Shown here piece after piece: positions 62,132-64,000 of a stretch of 64,000 bases of DNA. A model generated the notes under the pieces. That model was not told the origin of the DNA. It saw only the letters and a program-made list of their open reading frames with translations, and made no database searches. The position numbers were made by a program, and so were the translations under genes. The DNA is taken from the NCBI RefSeq assembly GCF_035582795.1, contig NC_134368.1, forward strand, positions 36,826,501 to 36,890,500. Direction: 5' to 3'. Position 1 is the stretch's first letter. Each line of letters begins with the position of its first letter. The DNA comes from Mycteria americana (Eukaryota > Chordata > Aves > Ciconiiformes > Ciconiidae).

Positions 62132-64000
62132 GTGTTTTTTCTCTGTGAATATCATCTTTTGTCTTCTGTCTGTAGCATCCATCTATCAGCACAGATAAGT
62201 GTAGTGCATTTGAATAAATACAGTACTTTTAAACTGGGGCTGGTATTTCTTATTCTGATAGTTTTCTTGTTGCAGTACTGGAAAGCAATAACAATTAGTT
62301 TAATGTAAGTGTTCATAAATAAAATGTAGTATATGTTTAATTATGTTGAGTCAGCGCACGTGTGCCACAGCATGGGGTTGTGGGTAGCAAACATAGGTAT
62401 AATACAGAAACTGATGGCATGTTCTGAAACGATAGGGACAAATCAGAGTTCTGATCTTCGCTAACTTGCTATGATTGCATCTTCTAAGCTCATCTAGGTT
62501 TGTATCCTCCAGTTCCCTCAGTAGAGGCTCTGATTAGTGAATGATTTATAGAACTGCTTAGCAAAGATGAGGAAATGAAGTATTCTTTGTATAAACAGCA
62601 AAACTTGCAGTATTGAGGCTGTAGAACCAAGATGTAGAACAATCTAATAAGCCTACTATTAATCTAGTCTGTTTTATGGATATATGACATGCAAGAATAA
62701 ATTGCTTAACTGCTTGCGTCCATAATTCTCTAAACTACTCCGTATTCTTGCCACAGGGCTGGCATCTCTGAAGTTCAATGGATGCAGGTTACACCTTGTG
62801 TTATTGGTCGAAACACCTCTTATGTCAGAAGCTCACCAATCACTACAATAGATTTCCAGTTTCAAATGCCAATTTTTCTTTTAAAGGCTTCCAAAAAAGC
62901 TAAAGTATTCTCCCTAAAATATAGCCATGCAGTCTACAAATAATGTGTTCTCAGCTGAACTGTTAAACACAGACAATTCCATTTATTTCCTGGCCAATGC
63001 TCTGATCACACCTTTATGTTACCTTGCTTTGCTTTTGCTACCTATCCATTTCCTCATGTTCAAATACTTTGTGCTTTGTATATATTTTGATTTGTGGATT
63101 CTCTACAGAAAAAAAAAAATGAACTTCTCATGATGACAGTAAAGGTAGGAAGAGTTAGAGATAGACAGGATATCTAAGAACTAGGTTATCAAACTGAGTT
63201 GGTGAAACCTAAATGTTCAATTACTTGACTTCAGACATCTTTAATTGTAAAAAAAAAAAAAAGGAGTCTCAATGTTTTTCCAGCTGTTCTGTAGCACTTT
63301 TGAGTATTTCAGTTTCCCCAGTATATGAAAATATATATATTGGAGACATTCAGGTAACAAAAAGACTGGGCAAGTACCTTAGCTTTTCTATTTTTTTTGT
63401 ACCAAATTAAGAAAAGTTATCAATAATTTACAGTTCAGAAAAGCAGTGCTTGAAGGGGATTTCTTGAGGTTAAGTAACTTTGAACTGCATATTTATGTGA
63501 AAGAAGAGCATTTTCTTTAAATAAATCCTGATACTTTTCTTCTTAGAGGAACGTTCAGCTTTTTCTAAGGACCAAGTGCCTTTGGCACTGTGCAAAATGG
63601 AGAACCTGATCTTAAATAAACACTGAGCAAAACTACGCATGAGCCCGAAAACTGATTCCCCAGGGTGGATGCAGTGAGGGTGAAGATGAATTATTTAGAG
63701 GAACAAAGGGGAGAAAATAAACAAAAGTACCAATACTGTGTAAAAAAGTTAATGCACTTAATTTTGTAATTGTATTTCTCTTCAAATGTTTTTCTTGGCA
63801 AGGGGACAAGGTTCATGGGAAGCTACTTCTGGGAAGGTTCAGAAGCCTGACAGGTTGTAGGTGAGCTTAGGCAAGGAGCTTGACATACCTCTCCTTGTTA
63901 ATGAAGGAGACTCCATAAAACTAGTAAGGGATTGTTTCATAGTCCTCCTATGGATGTGTGTTTCTAGGTACAGCTTCTTCAGTTCATAGGTTGTTCCTGT

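Larger units (their letters stand above)
53251..64000. other. Unassigned DNA, possibly transcribed rightward
   Basis: By eye the plus strand is richer in T than A and in G than C over most of this stretch. It lacks CR1 tails or LTRs that I recognise. By mammalian gene order the neighbour diverging from TLR3 is SORBS2, so this may be its 5' region, but none of the SORBS2 protein sequence I know appears. Four items stand out and are listed separately: frames at 53.53, 58.44 and 62.06 kb and a protease-like remnant at 56.58 kb. The rest shows no supported feature apart from A-runs near 63,105 and 63,249-63,262. Confidence 0.4.

Overview
This window looks like vertebrate, specifically avian, genomic DNA. 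It has long AT-rich non-coding stretches, a few GC-rich CpG islands, several copies of the chicken-repeat-1 (CR1) LINE ending in the ATTCTATGATTCTATG-type tail, and one solo LTR of a kind I know as common in neoavian birds. One complete multi-exon gene is readable: Toll-like receptor 3 (TLR3) on the minus strand. Its splice sites join into an 895-codon reading frame.

Layout: (1) About 1-9,300 holds the 5' end of a minus-strand gene with a large CpG island (about 8.2-9.2 kb). One coding first exon (8,959-8,646) ends in a perfect GTGAGT donor and matches the N-terminus of FAM149A, the expected neighbour of TLR3. The rest, down to base 1, would be its first intron. That intron carries a fairly intact CR1 fragment, an old CR1-like element split by a younger CR1, and small satellites and palindromes. 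(2) About 9.3-12.8 kb is the spacer between the two genes. (3) About 12.85-22.4 kb is TLR3 on the minus strand: four coding exons plus a probable non-coding exon 1 in a second CpG island at 22.15-22.65 kb. (4) About 22.7-49.3 kb is a gene desert with a CR1 copy, a solo LTR and one CpG-rich patch. (5) About 49.29-53.04 kb is an extremely C-rich, G-poor degenerate tandem array with a period near 150 bp. This is the most unusual object in the window. (6) From about 53.2 kb to the end the sequence switches to a T/G-rich plus strand, as if transcribed rightward. It has a weak retroviral-protease-like remnant and three short coding-like, splice-flanked segments that I cannot name. By synteny (SORBS2 diverges from TLR3 in mammals) this side could be the 5' part of SORBS2, but I found no SORBS2 exon.

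Function: TLR3 encodes an endosomal double-stranded-RNA receptor. Its ligand-contact histidines, adaptor-selecting BB-loop alanine and signalling tyrosines are all present, so the locus looks functional. FAM149A and TLR3 lie head-to-tail on the same strand and are probably separate transcription units, each with its own CpG-island promoter.
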